Shown here in pieces: positions 63,619 to 64,000 of a stretch of DNA of 64,000 nt. The notes beneath the pieces were generated by a model that worked only from the letters and a program-made list of their open reading frames with translations, searched no databases and was not told the origin of the DNA. The DNA lies in contig VBBN01000028.1 of assembly GCA_005888735.1 (NCBI GenBank), positions 1 through 64,000 on the forward strand, written 5' to 3'. The DNA comes from Candidatus Bathyarchaeota archaeon (GTDB lineage Archaea > Thermoproteota > Bathyarchaeia > 40CM-2-53-6). Position numbers and translations under genes: made by a program. The number at the start of each line of letters is the position of its first letter. The stretch's first letter is position 1.

Positions 63619-64000
63619 ATGGCCAACGGCTTCAGCAAATGGGTCTACAAGTTCACACTGGCCAGGTGGTACTACAATTTCGCCTACACCTGGATCATCG
63701 GCTACTTTCTCAGCACCTTCGCCATGATCGTCACAATATACTACCTCATACCTGGATTGAGCGCTCAAATCTCCTTCCTACAGTTCCTCTTCGTAGCTGG
63801 ACTGCTCCTCGTAGGAGTGGGATGGGGGCTCGGGAAGATACTAGTCAAAGAGCTCAAAGTCCAGCCCATAGAGAACTACATCTCCAGCGAGGTCAACCCG
63901 TTCACAAACGCCACCCTCACAGCCAAAGAACGGGTATTCTGGAAAGCAATGGCGGTTCTACTCAAGAAAGAACATGCGAAAGCCCCCGACCCTGAAATAC
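63619..64000 (+). CDS. Membrane protein, 5' part only
   Basis: The ATG at 63619 opens a frame of 127 codons that runs off the window. It reads MANGFSKWVYKFTLARWYYN, then two membrane helices (WIIGYFLSTFAMIVTIYYL and FLFVAGLLLVGVGWGLGKIL) and a cytosolic segment with an aromatic-basic tail. No family recognised. Confidence 0.7.
   Translation, partial: MANGFSKWVYKFTLARWYYNFAYTWIIGYFLSTFAMIVTIYYLIPGLSAQISFLQFLFVAGLLLVGVGWGLGKILVKELKVQPIENYISSEVNPFTNATLTAKERVFWKAMAVLLKKEHAKAPDPEI

Noticed and set aside
1-64000. tRNA, rRNA or CRISPR arrays
   Set aside because: I looked for T-arm and D-arm sequences, rRNA-like blocks and regularly spaced short repeats and found none that convinced me; small introns or unusual tRNAs could still be missed by eye.

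Overview
This window looks like chromosomal DNA of an archaeon, most likely from the Nitrososphaeria/Thaumarchaeota side of the TACK group or a close relative. The evidence is a family B DNA polymerase, a SUI1/aIF1-like factor, an archaeal type IV pilin leader, likely F420-dependent enzymes (luciferase-like and PPOX-like), choice-of-anchor-P and cohesin/dockerin-like secreted proteins, a VapBC relic, TATA-like boxes close to start codons, and many TTG/GTG starts. The lineage is an inference; no rRNA, tRNA or CRISPR array was seen.

Layout. 1-9.4 kb: repeat copy 1, a zinc ribbon protein, a luciferase-like oxidoreductase without a usable start, a membrane cyclophilin, small proteins, a frameshifted two-domain catechol dioxygenase-like gene, a G1-peptidase-like membrane protein, a frameshifted GrpB-family gene, a bacterial-type 5'-3' exonuclease, a nucleotidyltransferase and a metzincin. 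9.4-18.3 kb: a 1207-residue fused indolepyruvate oxidoreductase, a family 2 glycosyltransferase, a small regulator-like protein, an aldo/keto reductase and a PPOX protein. 18.4-23.4 kb: a minus-strand operon of FHA protein, PPP-family phosphatase, von Willebrand A protein and a multi-spanning Ser/Thr kinase, which is the clearest candidate for an integrated, poorly described system. 23.5-31.2 kb: a TetR regulator with a palindromic operator, a polytopic membrane protein, a two-gene ABC exporter, an orphan MacB-type ATPase, a YdcF-like protein and a cupredoxin-like surface protein. 31.2-33.8 kb: repeat copies 2 and 3 around a FUN14-like gene and a DoxX gene broken by an in-frame TGA. 34-45.5 kb: secreted proteins, DUF2277, a prolyl oligopeptidase, small zinc finger proteins, a pilin-leader beta-helix protein and a family B polymerase that seems to lack its exonuclease domain.

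45.5-51.3 kb is a gene graveyard. It holds a peptidase tail, a D12-class DNA methyltransferase whose partner restriction gene is broken, a winged-helix relic, a VapBC relic, an intact repeat-built surface protein, and a relic with an in-frame TAA. 51.3-64 kb holds a solute-binding protein whose halves are in permuted order, a Nudix hydrolase, the SUI1 protein, an HExxH protein, a second nucleotidyltransferase, dockerin- and cohesin-like proteins, an MFS and a CDF transporter, an M48-like protein with all zinc ligands lost, and a partial membrane protein at the right edge.

Many genes here are broken by one-base shifts or stop codons, while very long ORFs (1207, 1077, 736 and 703 residues) are intact. 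I read this as real gene decay more than base-calling error, but reads would be needed to prove it.
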